From contig NC_135563.1 in assembly GCF_964340395.1 (NCBI RefSeq), positions 20,473,651 through 20,537,650 of the forward strand: DNA of 64,000 nt, given 5' to 3'. Under the pieces are notes generated by a model, which was given only the letters and a program-made list of their open reading frames with translations, had not been told where the DNA came from and searched no databases. The position numbers and the translations under genes were made by a program. Positions 22,864 to 33,299 of the stretch are shown here, piece by piece (the first letter of the stretch is position 1; each line of letters starts with the position of its first letter). The DNA is from Glandiceps talaboti (lineage: Eukaryota > Hemichordata > Enteropneusta > Spengelidae).

Positions 22864-23954
22864 ACCGATTGTAACAGCGTTTTAACAGACTCCAAGAACT
22901 TTAGTGTGTCAAGTATCTTTGTGAACTGAGTAATAACTTGACTGTACAGCACGTGATGTGATGTAATCAGTGACGAAGACAATCACAACAAGAGAGATTT
23001 AGAATGTGTTGTGAGGTCAACGTACTTATACGCGATGTGCACAAAGAACACATTAATTTACACGTACGCACTTTCTCGCTGTGGGTACTTTTTAGGCACC
23101 GTAATCGGACTATAAATGCTATAAGTATTTCCCACTCATATGGCACTGTAGTAGCGATGTTTAAGGTTTGTGTCGACCTTATAAAATCTGCTCAGTTCAC
23201 CTGCCGGTAGCCATCATGATCATGTTATGACAGCAACTTTCACCACGCATACTACAATGGCGCGCCTGCCCCTTGTTATGAGTTCAACTGAGGTCAAAGT
23301 TGACGGTTTTCTCGTGCTCATATCGTCACTCGATTTATTTAAATACAATGTACTTTTCATTCCCGCATTGGTGATCGATCGATTGTTACATTCGGCTAGA
23401 CTTTGATGTTAATAGGGAAAAGTCATCACTTCGAACCTGAAAGCAATACTCAACGGTAATATTTACACTGCAAATACTATGTAGCATAACAAATAGCGCC
23501 ACCATGGGGCACAACTGAACCAGTTGCTCTCATGTGTTACTGTCGTATCCTACAGCTACATAGGGATGTACCTTGCAAGGATGTACATACTAACTATATG
23601 CGTTCACTTATTGATAACAAATGAGTTCGTTTGCACTTTTGTATGACATTTATTTGCTGGTTTCTTTTATTGTCGCCATCACTAACACATGGAATGACAG
23701 AAAGGTCAAGCGGGCGGATCCTAAAATAGAAACATCGCCAATTAATGTCACAATTATACAGGTGATGATACAATAGCATTGACAGTAAGATTAATGATTA
23801 ATGAGTAGTAAGATGTGCATGAAAACTTACTTTGATCATGGATCTATTATCTCAGTAATAGAACCATGCGTTGATGTAATTAACGTTGATTGCGGTTGTT
23901 ACATCCAGACACCATATGAAACAAACAATCAATGCATATGTGTTGGCTACTTCA
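22864..23954. other. 5' flank of the transporter gene
   Basis: The minus-strand promoter and 5' UTR of the transporter should lie here. Composition is less AT-rich than elsewhere and CpG-bearing, with ACGT motifs, but I see no convincing TATA–Inr pair on the minus strand. A perfect Kozak GCCACCATGG at 23498–23507 (+) opens only a four-codon frame. Confidence 0.35.
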
Positions 23955-23998
23955 CTTGTACCTCAGACCACTAACGTTTTAGTGGACTGAACTTGTAC
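23955..23998. repeat. Palindromic mini-element, CCTCAGACCACTAA family (copy 1)
   Basis: GTACCTCAGACCACTAA is mirrored by TTAGTGGACTGAACTTGTAC around a spacer of a few bases. A second palindrome built from the same arms lies at 25765–25809. Arms here have a few mismatches. Confidence 0.55.
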
Positions 23999-24235
23999 TC
24001 ACTGCACGTAGGCCTAGCGTGTTCATTGTTTTTTTTTCAAATTGACAAATATTATGCTTCCGAATCGTATAGTTGCTAATGAATGTTATCCATAGATAAA
24101 GATGTTACTTGTCTGTGACGTAATTATGATGAATTGGTACTACAATGGTACACAGAGTCCCTTCATCATCGATGATAACATATCACCGGCATTTTTTTGA
24201 AAAACCATATCAAAGATCCCGCCCATGTATTGTAT

Positions 24236-24425
24236 GTGTTTGCGAATAGCAAAGTGTGAAAGGTGGTGGGCCTTCATGAATGTTTGACAGCCATAAAAGA
24301 ATCGGCCGCCAAGAGACGATTAACGTGTATTTGTTTGCGAATAGCAAAGTGTGAAAGGTGATGGGCCGTCAAGAATGATTGACAACCGTAGAATAAGCGG
24401 CTGCCAAGAGACGATTGACGCACGG
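24236..24425. repeat. Tandem duplication, 95-bp unit
   Basis: Two adjacent copies each contain GTTTGCGAATAGCAAAGTGT, GAAAGGTG, a TTGACA block and GCCAAGAGACGATT. They start near 24242 and 24337 and are about 85% alike. The sequence is GC-richer than its surroundings. No frame is conserved. Confidence 0.75.
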
Positions 24426-24591
24426 TCAGTGCCGAAAAGGGAAGTCGTTGTCTAGTGCTAAAATACGCAAATTAGGCACTGGCCACTTCTGTCGAAAGAG
24501 TAAAATGAGAAATCGTCAATTGTGGGCTTTCAAAGATTTTCAATGAAACTGTGAGGTACCAGGTTACATGTATGGCCTTGACATCAGGTTT

Positions 24592-24714
24592 ATTCATTCA
24601 TTCATTCATTCATTCATTCATTCATTCGTTCGTTCGTTCGTTCATTCATTCATTCATTCATTCGTTCATTCATTCATTCATTCATTCATTCATTCATTCA
24701 TTCATTCATTTATT
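24592..24714. repeat. (ATTC)n microsatellite
   Basis: About 30 tetramers of TTCA with GTTC variants. The frame across it gives Ser-Phe-Ile-His repeats, which are not a gene. Confidence 0.97.
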
Positions 24715-24940
24715 CCATGATCTATCCATCCACCTATAGATGTCCATCAATCCGTCCATCCCCCAGTATAATATATGTAACACCAGAACGTTACAACAGT
24801 TAATTATTTTGTTTTCGTATATATATATAGTATCGGGCAATTAATCCGTTGATCCGTGTTTACAGTCAACATTGATAGCTTCTGTCAGACCTGGCGGAAG
24901 TCAGACTATTGGCGCCATCAACGACATTCACTGGTTCTAG

Positions 24941-24952
24941 CATAGACCCTCG
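24941..24952. mobile_element. Solo end of CATAGACCC mini-element
   Basis: A single CATAGACCCTCG end is followed by GTGTTACCC. No mirrored end is seen, so it is a truncated copy or a chance match. Confidence 0.25.
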
Positions 24953-25322
24953 TGTTACCCACTATATACATCATGCACATGTGTATTTTGTATATGTATA
25001 CAGTACATGTAAATATGGGCAAAATCGACAGTCGTTCGTGTAAATGCAATGTTCTCTATATCATGTGTGTATTACCACTTTCTACTAGATCATCCATATA
25101 GTGTCAGTGTACGTATGATTGTACTTTCATGGTTTCAGTTTCTATCATTGTTAAGATCTGTCATGTATTATACATGTACTTTACATTCCAACACCTTCTT
25201 ACTGAGGATGTTGATGGTATTAGGGGAGTGAATGTCTTGACAGACAAGATGTCCTCGTCATTACACCGATAGGGGAATTGGATTACGATGGCGTGGGAAA
25301 GGTAAACGATACAGGATCGCAG

Positions 25323-25397
25323 CATAGACCACCACCACCACCACCCCCACCACCACCACCACCACCACCACCACCAACGTTGGCGGAGGGGTCTATG
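25323..25397. mobile_element. CATAGACC mini-element with internal (CCA)n and 7-bp target duplication
   Basis: The 75-bp unit begins CATAGACC and ends GGGGTCTATG. It is flanked by the direct repeat ATCGCAG at 25316–25322 and 25398–25404. The interior is almost entirely a CCA/CCCA microsatellite followed by ACGTTGGCGGAG. The precise flanking duplication marks a real insertion. Confidence 0.7.
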
Positions 25398-25764
25398 ATC
25401 GCAGCCATCAAGTGTATGTGTTTTTGACAGACTAATGGAAAACATGGATTCGAGGGAAATGATGTGAGGCAGGAGAATCGGTGACGACAATACCAATATG
25501 TACGATAAATCAGGACTGCAAAAAAAGAGTATCATATGATAGACAGTGGAGAAACACTGGAAAATAAAAATTATGAAATAATTAATACCAGCAATAAAAT
25601 TGGATGATGTCAGAGAGCAGTACTTTGTTTTGTTTTTCGTCATGCTTGTGATACATGTCCTTAAAATATAGTTTGGCCGAAGTGCCAGGAATAACTCCTA
25701 CATAGCGTCTAGTGTTAGTACTCGTAATAGGCCTACACATATTGCACACAACCAAGTATTGTAT

Positions 25765-25809
25765 GTGCACCTCAGACCACTAAAAATACGTTAGTGGTTT
25801 GAGGTGCAC
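25765..25809. repeat. Palindromic mini-element, CCTCAGACCACTAA family (copy 2)
   Basis: GTGCACCTCAGACCACTAA pairs with TTAGTGGTTTGAGGTGCAC around a 7-bp spacer, with arms of about 19 bp and one mismatch. It shares both arms with 23955–23998. It lies 35 bp before the MITE at 25845. Confidence 0.65.
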
Positions 25810-25844
25810 CTAATATGAACCAGCAAGGAATCTCTTTGAAAATC

Positions 25845-26057
25845 AATTTGATTAAAATCTGATGTGGTGAATACTTTACTTACCTCTGTTTCCTTAGTTT
25901 TGTGTCGTTTCTTTCGACTTAGTTGTTCCAGGAGTGATAGGAAGGTGCCCCCCCCCCCCCGAACAACAAAATCGAAAACAAACGACACTGAGCTGAAGGA
26001 AATAATGGTAAATAAAGAAATCGAACTGTATTCACCGCATCAGATTTTAATAAGATT
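25845..26057. mobile_element. MITE, AATCTGATTAAAATC family (copy 2)
   Basis: The left end AATTTGATTAAAATCTGATG plus TGGTGAATAC is mirrored by the right end GTATTCACCGCATCAGATTT plus TAATAAGATT. The element is 213 bp. The interior includes a poly(C) run near 25949–25959. It has the same termini and similar interior words (GTGTCGTTT, GGAGTGAT) as 11538–11692. Confidence 0.75.
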
Positions 26058-26221
26058 GGTAAATAATGAACAAATATCAAAATTAGAAACGCCGTCCGCG
26101 CTAGATCTGATGAGGATCATCGACCAAGACTGGTCGAAAGCCCATTGCTAAAAACCCTTGAAGAGCTTGTGCGTAATAATACTTGTAAATCAACTCTAGA
26201 CAGGTTTAGATACGTAAATTC

Positions 26222-26239
26222 GAGGAGGAGGGTCTATGA
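26222..26239. mobile_element. Very small GGGTCTATG element remnant with 7-bp direct repeats
   Basis: GAGGAGGAGGGTCTATGA is flanked by TAAATTC at 26215–26221 and 26240–26246. Only the right end of the family remains between the duplicated target, as expected for an internally deleted copy. Confidence 0.5.
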
Positions 26240-26710
26240 TAAATTCTATCGATAACGAAGGAACTTTCCATGGTGTAGCTTTATAGGACGAGTCTTTCAA
26301 GTAATATTCTCTGGACATATATTGTAAAGAGAACACCGGCCTGGGGCATGACTATTTGAATTTCAGGACTAATAGCAGATATTGAGCTTTATAAAATGAA
26401 ATAGTTATTTTGAATGCAGAGTTGTCAAACTTCTTGTCTTACCCAGGACACCTTAGACCAGGTGGTGTTTATTGTGGTTTTCATATCTTGAATGAATAAA
26501 TTTAATGGTTATTGGTTGCAGGTCTCGGGTTCTCTCCATTTTTAAGGAACAAGCCATGTGGGTTATTATGAAACCATAGACAGTGGAGGGGACATACACA
26601 TGCCGGTAAAAAGTCAAAGTATTATGTTTTAGTGATACACACGATAACGATAACCCAGATTGATGTGTGATCTATATATCTATATATGTGGACCCTGGCA
26701 TGGAGTCAAG

Positions 26711-26862
26711 TAGTCTATCTGCTAGACCTTGGATGTTCTGATACAATACGACACACGACCGAACATCGCTATCGAGGATGGAACATCCAAGGCAAGTCCT
26801 CACTGCGAACTTCGTTCGCTTATAGTATCGAAAGAAAGCCCGAACGTCTAGCAGCAAGACTA
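26711..26862. mobile_element. Non-autonomous DNA transposon, TAGTCT family, internally deleted copy
   Basis: Left end TAGTCTATCTGCTAGAC and right end GTCTAGCAGCAAGACTA are inverted repeats. Flanks GGAGTCAAG (26702–26710) and AGAGTCAAA (26863–26871) match at 7 of 9 positions, consistent with the 9-bp duplication at the long copy (6505–7062). The two halves equal the two ends of that copy in reverse orientation, with the middle missing. Inner subterminal inverted arms (TTGGATGTTC…GAACATCCAA) are also present. Confidence 0.75.
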
Positions 26863-26871
26863 AGAGTCAAA

Positions 26872-27424
26872 TGGCTATGGACTATCCTGTGTTGACATGG
26901 CAACAGTCAACGTATGACATCATCAACGATGGGAATTCGTATGACGCGAAAATTTTCTCTATTGAAATCTTTTATCTCTGAACAAGGTTTCTAAAGTTGT
27001 AAGAGAACCATGGGAGCAAAAGAACACTTAATGTGAAAGAGTGACATACAAGTATGTTTGTTGAATTCGCATTCTTTGAACTTTGACAGAATTGTCACTT
27101 TAGTCTTTGGTCAGAAGCAGCCGACAGTTTGATCGGTTTGGAAGTCAACACTTAATTAACCTAATCTGCATAATTAGGATAGCCGACAACGATTTCCTTG
27201 TCGGTGCTGAAGATATGTTAATCGGCTCTTACCTTTCATGGCTGTCAATCGCTAATGGAGGCCCATCCCTTTTCACACTTTGTCAATACCAAACAAATAC
27301 AATAGATGGGCGGGATCTCTGATATGGTTATCAAAGACATTCCGGCGATAGTGTATTATTCGTGTTATTGTTTTCATCCCATCAAATCGCAAACTAAATG
27401 TTAGGCACGCGACCAGGATACCAC
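26872..27424. other. Intergenic, upstream flank of zinc finger gene
   Basis: No coding exon is seen. The stretch is mixed in composition with few repeats, and as the proximal 5' flank of the zinc finger gene it is the natural place for its regulatory elements. I could not identify specific sites with confidence. Confidence 0.3.
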
Positions 27425-27460
27425 ATAAAAGCAACGAAGTGTTAGAGGTAAATCAGTTAC
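27425..27460 (+). promoter_or_regulatory. Core promoter of zinc finger gene (TATA-like box plus initiator)
   Basis: ATAAAAG at 27425–27431 lies 30 bp before the A of TCAGTT (27453–27458), which matches the Inr consensus. The spacing is canonical, so transcription is expected to start at about 27455. A GT donor (CG|GTAAGT at 27582/27583) follows, giving a non-coding first exon of about 128 bp. Confidence 0.55.
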
Positions 27461-30232
27461 TCACAGAGTTTGTAGAGTGAACATCAACAACCGTTCTGCG
27501 TCTCAAACCATACAACTTGCTCCCTTTCGTTCCAGTTCGTTCCCACTAGTATTCAATCAACAATTTGCAGTTTAAGTTATCGGTAAGTTCAAAATCTCCA
27601 CTTATGTATATATGATAGGTCATTCAATGATGTCTTGTGGTAGTATAGTTAGTATGTTTTAGCATGGTTTTAGTATGGCATCTTTTTTGCGTTTCACAGT
27701 TGCAAGTCTCGGTTTGTTGGTATGGGCAAAACAAGTGTATCTCTCTGTTGAGTGAATAGTTCTAAATGTTCTCGATCTAGAAGTACATTATATTGAACGA
27801 TCCTTTTAGTGTACGTGATACATCAAGATAAACTAACCATTTTTCCATCTCTCATCAGTTTCGTTGATCCTACAAGCAAGAAAGATGGCTAGAGTTCATT
27901 GTAATGTTTCCGATCCCAGTACATCTATCTTATCACAGCAATCCAATTCAACAGTTCTTACAACGCCGTCTAAATGGTACGTATATACTTTCTGCTTCTA
28001 GGATGTTACTTTTTTGTACTTTTTTATGCAAGAGTAAACTTCTAAGTCAATGCGCCTACTACAAGAGAACTCTATCCTGCTATACCGTGTAGACTCGAAG
28101 GACTAGGCGCTGCTACGTCAGTTGCTATCCTAACTGACATTTTGATTTTTTGAATGTTCCTCAAAGGGACAGTAAAATTATAATGTCAGGTAGCAGCGCT
28201 AGTCCTTCGAGTCTGCAGTAAGGCTAAGAGAACTATGGGGAGTTCATTAAGACCGTAAATTCGTGGGTTTCTCATGTAGACGTGACCGACTATCGCTACA
28301 CTATTCCGCTATCCTATTTTTTTTAATTTTCGCTATCTGACCACAGACTTGTCTGTGATCTAACGGAGCGAAAATTCAAAAATGAAAATGCCAGTTAGGA
28401 TAGCGGAATAGTGTAGTGGCGATAGTGGTTCAAGTCTACAGGTACGTTATGTGAAACATACGATTGCTATTCACTTCGCCCCAATATCAATTCTCACTCC
28501 CTTTCAAGATTACGTAGTAATTAAAAGTAATCTGCCGACCGTTGCAATATGATGTACGTGTGCATGTATAAAAATCGTGAATGCATGGAAATACGTAAAC
28601 TAGGTAAAGCCCATTCCACGCCTATTTGTGCCCATCGTTCACCTCGATTTCCATCCGATCAAAAAACTTACTATAGTGTCTTCTCAGCCTGAGATTCAAA
28701 TGATAACGGTACAAAGATCATTAGGATTACTATTGTCACAATTCCTGGAAGCCAGTAAAGTTGCATCAGGATTAGTATGGTGTGGTCACGATTGCGTTTG
28801 CTGATTTAGTTATAACAGACGTTATGGTAGACGTAAAAACATCGTTTGCTCGCCTTATTGACTTTGGTTTATCCCGCCATCGTTTTGGTAAGAAAGCCAA
28901 ACTTTTGATGTTAACATATAAACAGAATCAGCCCATAGATACGTTGCACTAAAATTGAGGTTGTGTTATATTAAAGTATCTTTGTTATAGACATTGAAAG
29001 TAGTTATGGGGTTTCGGGGATTGAAATGTGTGATGGTAGATACATAACATTTTGTGTCCAGTAGTTTGCTTTTCCCACGCCAATTTCTTAGAGTCGACAC
29101 AGTCTTACTTAATCCAGTCTAGTTTTTAGATAAAACCTATTGTGAAGGGTATTTGAGGTGTGAAACTGGAACTTCCTTAGTTATCGTAGTTTTGAGAAAC
29201 AATGCAACAACATATTAACAGTTTCTCTTGTTTGTTTACAGGTACGCTGATTGTGATCGTAATGTGGCAGCTATGGCACTCCTAGAACTATCAGTTGGTA
29301 CTTCACCCTATTTTGATAATACGCGTACTACTACGTCATCCCCAGCGATCGCCAATACATGTCCTTCCCGTGAAGACGATCCAACCACCTGTCTTGGCGA
29401 AGTCGACGACACTCGTACTCGTGAGATTACACCTGACTATTCGGTGAACTTCAATGTTTCTATGGTGCCAAATCGTGTCTCTGATAGCACTGCAATCTCT
29501 GCTCCTGTAATGTTCAATCCCTTCTCCAGTAGTCGTTCTGAATTAGAGTCCACCGTGGTCCGTGCTTTACTAGAACGCTTGCTACCTCTCCAGACTATCA
29601 AAGAAGAACAACGTCCGTCATCATCGGAAGGTGCAACTGAAGTCGATCATCTCCCGGATTGTGAATGCGTAGAAAATCGACCACGTAGTTGCACGACCAG
29701 TCCAATTTCTGCTCCAGAGGTCGAAATCGAATCCCCTGTACCGTCACAAGTTAGACCAATTAAGAGGCGAAGACTCGCCAATAACACAGAGCGCAAAGAG
29801 TGTACAGAATGTAATCGTTCATTTTCCCGGTCAAGTTCATTGAAGATTCACCTCAGAATGCACAACGGCGAGAAACCTTACACATGTCATGTTTGTCAGA
29901 TGGGGTTCAGTCAAAAAGCCAATATGGTATCGCATATGAGAGTCCACAGCAAGGAGAGACCGTACCACTGCGACGAATGCGGCAAAAACTTCACCCAGAA
30001 CTCGTCACTAAAGGCACATCTCCGTATCCACAGCGGTGAGAAGCCCTTCCAATGTAGCAGTTGTAAGAACACTTTCAGCGATGCATCGACACTCAGAAAA
30101 CACGTTCGCATCCACACCGGAGAGAAACCATACGTCTGTGAATTTCCAGGTTGCAAGAAAACCTTCTCGCAGTCCGGTAATCTGAAGAGGCATAGTTTGC
30201 TCCACGTATCGTCATGTCGCAGAGACCAGTAA
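27455..30232 (+). CDS. C2H2 zinc finger transcription factor, five fingers (two coding exons)
   Basis: The gene has a non-coding exon of about 27455–27582, exon 2 at 27859–27976 (ATG at 27885, preceded by CAAGAAAG) and exon 3 at 29242 to stop TAA 30230–30232. Exon 2 ends in phase 2 and splices to complete Trp31, giving 360 residues. N-terminal region 30–48 (KWYADCDRNVAAMALLELS) spans the junction and looks like a short conserved motif. A Ser/Pro-rich low-complexity region follows, with a sumoylation-type site IKEE (Lys151), a basic KRRR (205–208) and five C2H2 fingers: C218–H238, C246–H266, C274–H294, C302–H322 and C330–H352. Linkers are of the TGEKPY type. Finger 5 has CX4C spacing. It should bind DNA in the nucleus. 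I do not recognise the orthologue. A polyadenylation signal ATTAAA is at 30403. Confidence 0.88.
28089..28218. mobile_element. Intronic MITE with GTAGACTCGAAGGACTAG ends (copy 1)
   Basis: The left end GTAGACTCGAAGGACTAG plus GCGCTGCTAC is mirrored at the right by GTAGCAGCGCTAGTCCTTCG plus AGTCTGCAG, giving arms of about 28 bp. The subterminal CTATCCTAACTGACATTTT is shared with the neighbouring element at 28275–28441. It lies in the second intron of the zinc finger gene (27977–29241). Confidence 0.7.
28275..28441. mobile_element. Intronic MITE with GTAGAC ends (copy 2)
   Basis: The left half (GTAGACGTGACC, then CGCTACACTATTCCGCTATC) folds onto the right half (GGATAGCGGAATAGTGTAGT, then GGCGATAGTGGTT and GTCTAC), so nearly the whole 167-bp element is a hairpin. 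It shares the GTAGAC terminus and the CTATCCTAACTGxCATTTT block with 28089–28218, 57 bp away. Confidence 0.75.
28442..29241. other. Remainder of zinc finger gene intron 2
   Basis: Ends with a pyrimidine-rich TTTCTCTTGTTTGTTTACAG acceptor at 29241. Nothing else is recognised. Confidence 0.7.
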
Positions 30233-30714
30233 TATTCAGTCGATAAGCGTGTTCTGTCGAATTAAGTTGAGAACTATGTGTACGAAGTATGCACAAGTTT
30301 ATTTTCGCGTTCACGTATCTTTGAATTTTCAATCGCATTTACCATTTTACTTTGTCAAATAGTACTGTAAACTAAATAGACTTACTTTATTTTTATCATT
30401 GTATTAAAAAAATTGTTTTTGAAGAAATTATTGCTTGCCCTTGCTTTGATTTTTACCAGTAACGAGCGGTGTGTGTGTGTGTGTGTGTAATCGAATACAC
30501 ACGTCTATATAATAATACTGTCAATGCTCTTTCCAAACAATGCATGGCCTTCCATCCAGTAGAATTCTCCTATCTTAGAGATTATATGGAGGGGGGGGGG
30601 GGGTCATTTTGAAGTGTGACAGCTTGGTCCCATTTGTCAGATCACGCTTACAATCTGGGAACGCATTAAAACAGCTTTGGACAGAAAATCTATGCCCCGC
30701 ATCTTCGACAAACA
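30233..30714 (+). other. 3' UTR and downstream flank of zinc finger gene
   Basis: The 3' UTR probably ends soon after ATTAAA (30403–30408). Beyond it are a short (GT)n run (30470–30488) and a poly(G) run (30592–30602). Confidence 0.5.
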
Positions 30715-30815
30715 CCCAACTAAATACCCATTCTCGCAAACCAGAGCTATTATTTCTTCTGCTACACTTCGAAATAAAAGTAGGGACCGACTCGTTAAGA
30801 ACGGTACCGTAAAAC
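30715..30815 (+). repeat. Dispersed repeat with CTCGCAAACCAGAG core (copy 2)
   Basis: ATTCTCGCAAACCAGAGCTA is followed by TTATTTCTTCTGCTACACTT and CGAAATAA, then GGTACCGTAAAACG. It matches 2165–2228 and the reverse complement of 58415–58480. In one frame it reads FSQTRAIISSATLRNK, and copy 3 reads FSQTRVIISTTTFRNK in the corresponding frame. Confidence 0.6.
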
Positions 30816-31898
<1,083 letters not shown>

Positions 31899-32015
31899 GT
31901 ATGGGGTGAGGTGGGGTTAACTCATTTTCTGCCCTTGTCTCCGATCAGGACCATCTACATCTTAGTCACTAAGCTTAGGCTACCTGTCATTCTTGCAGAC
32001 GTAGTATTAAAGTCT

Positions 32016-32058
32016 GGACTCGATTCTGTTTTTTTTCCAAGTGTCAGAATCGAGTTCC
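32016..32058. repeat. Short inverted repeat
   Basis: GGACTCGATTCTG (32016–32028) pairs with CAGAATCGAGTTCC (32045–32058) with one bulge, around a 16-bp T-rich loop. It could be a small hairpin in RNA or a MITE remnant. Confidence 0.5.
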
Positions 32059-32339
32059 AAATTACTACTCTTTATTTTGGAGAATCATTTTTTCATGAAT
32101 CAATATAGGACAGCGTATTATATAGTTTTGCGTGATCAAGGTCTGCGTAGCGAAATGGCGCATTCGTTTCCAATGTATAAGCTTAAAGCTTAGTTCCAAG
32201 CCAAAGTAATTATACTAGTATTGTACTTTCCTACTCATTATTTTGTTTACATCACCATTTTACAGCTTTACTTGAAATTTTTTAAAGGAGTTTGTCTTGT
32301 TCCTCTTTTTTAATCATACACATCCGTTGCGTCGCGTCG

Positions 32340-32508
32340 CATCGCAACAATAAACCCCGCCCCGGAAGTTTTTGACCGGAAGAGCGGCTTTGAGAAGTTT
32401 CATCTGACATCGATCGACCCGGTGCATACAGCAGATCCTTTGGTCTACACGGACAGGCCTAAAATGAAGTGATCTACGATATTGTCAGACCCAGAAACAT
32501 CAGATACG
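32340..32508 (+). promoter_or_regulatory. Probable promoter and 5' non-coding first exon of a downstream gene
   Basis: A GC box CCCCGCCCC (32355–32363) overlaps an ETS site CCGGAAGT (32362–32369). A second ETS-like site, CCGGAAGA, lies 14 bp on (32376–32383). Upstream is CpG-rich (GCGTCGCGTCGCATCGC). The composition is unlike the AT-rich neighbours. A strong donor TACG|GTAAGT ends the presumed exon at 32508. The only ATG just before it (32464) opens a two-codon frame. I infer a housekeeping-type TATA-less promoter firing around 32390–32420, with coding exons beyond the window. Confidence 0.55.
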
Positions 32509-32591
32509 GTAAGTTATATTACAAATCTTTATATTTTGGGTGCTCAGGCAAAATCAGATCCGGTGTAGCACGCCTGTTGGAAGAGTCGTTC

Positions 32592-32637
32592 GTGATCGTG
32601 CACTGCACGATCACTGCACTGCACTGCACTGCACGTG
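32592..32637. repeat. Perfect palindrome plus (TGCAC)n and E-box
   Basis: GTGATCGTGCA-C-TGCACGATCAC (32592–32614) has perfect 11-bp arms. It is followed by TGCAC tandem units and CACGTG (32632–32637). It begins 84 bp after the splice donor of the presumed first exon. It may be a regulatory cluster or just simple-sequence growth. Confidence 0.6.
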
Positions 32638-33299
32638 AACGATCGTGACATTCGCAGTCAACATTGTGATCTTGTGAAGTCTCAGGTTTATAATTTTGAA
32701 AGTGACAGTATCTCAACCCGGGAGCTCAACTTTGACATTTCAGTAAATTCATGTTTCCGAAAAGCCATGATCATAATCAGCAGCAAAGTCTTTCAAGATT
32801 GATAACAGTTTCTTTCTACCATACTTGTGGTCTGTGAAAAGAAGAGCGCGAAGTTGATAACGGTGCCTTGTTACACGGAGGTCAAAAGGTCAACCTGTTT
32901 TGTTCAACAGTTCCGGTGATTTGTACGTTGCCCACTTTACTTGTATCCATCACGTCATCACGTCCATTCATTGAATGGTTCATGGTTGGAAGTCCCGGGC
33001 TTTTCAAACTGATTTTTATAACTTAGCACGATTTGAAAATACTGTAAATTTCCGTTTCAGAACATTTTAAGACGGAAAAGTGAAGATTTGAGTATTTTAG
33101 TCGTCTGGAATTTGTTTGCAAACATGTCTCGGTGTAAATACATGAGATAAGGAAAAAATACATATGAATTATGATTTACAGATGACCTAGTCACGCTGTG
33201 CACCATCTTATTCAACAGGTGTGTTTCAAAGCTTACAGTTTTGTTTTGGGTGAAATCCCACCGAAATCGTTTTTATTAACTCATACAAGCCATGGTTTG

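Noticed and set aside
23498-23518. Perfect Kozak sequence GCCACCATGG as a gene start
   Set aside because: The frame stops after four codons and no donor site continues it.
25161-25643. Trp-rich 160-residue frame on the minus strand
   Set aside because: The Trp run is the (CCA)n microsatellite read on the other strand, and the rest has no coding character.
29228-29241. Met at 29228 as start of the zinc finger protein
   Set aside because: It lies inside the acceptor tract; exon 2 with a good ATG at 27885 joins in phase and completes Trp31.
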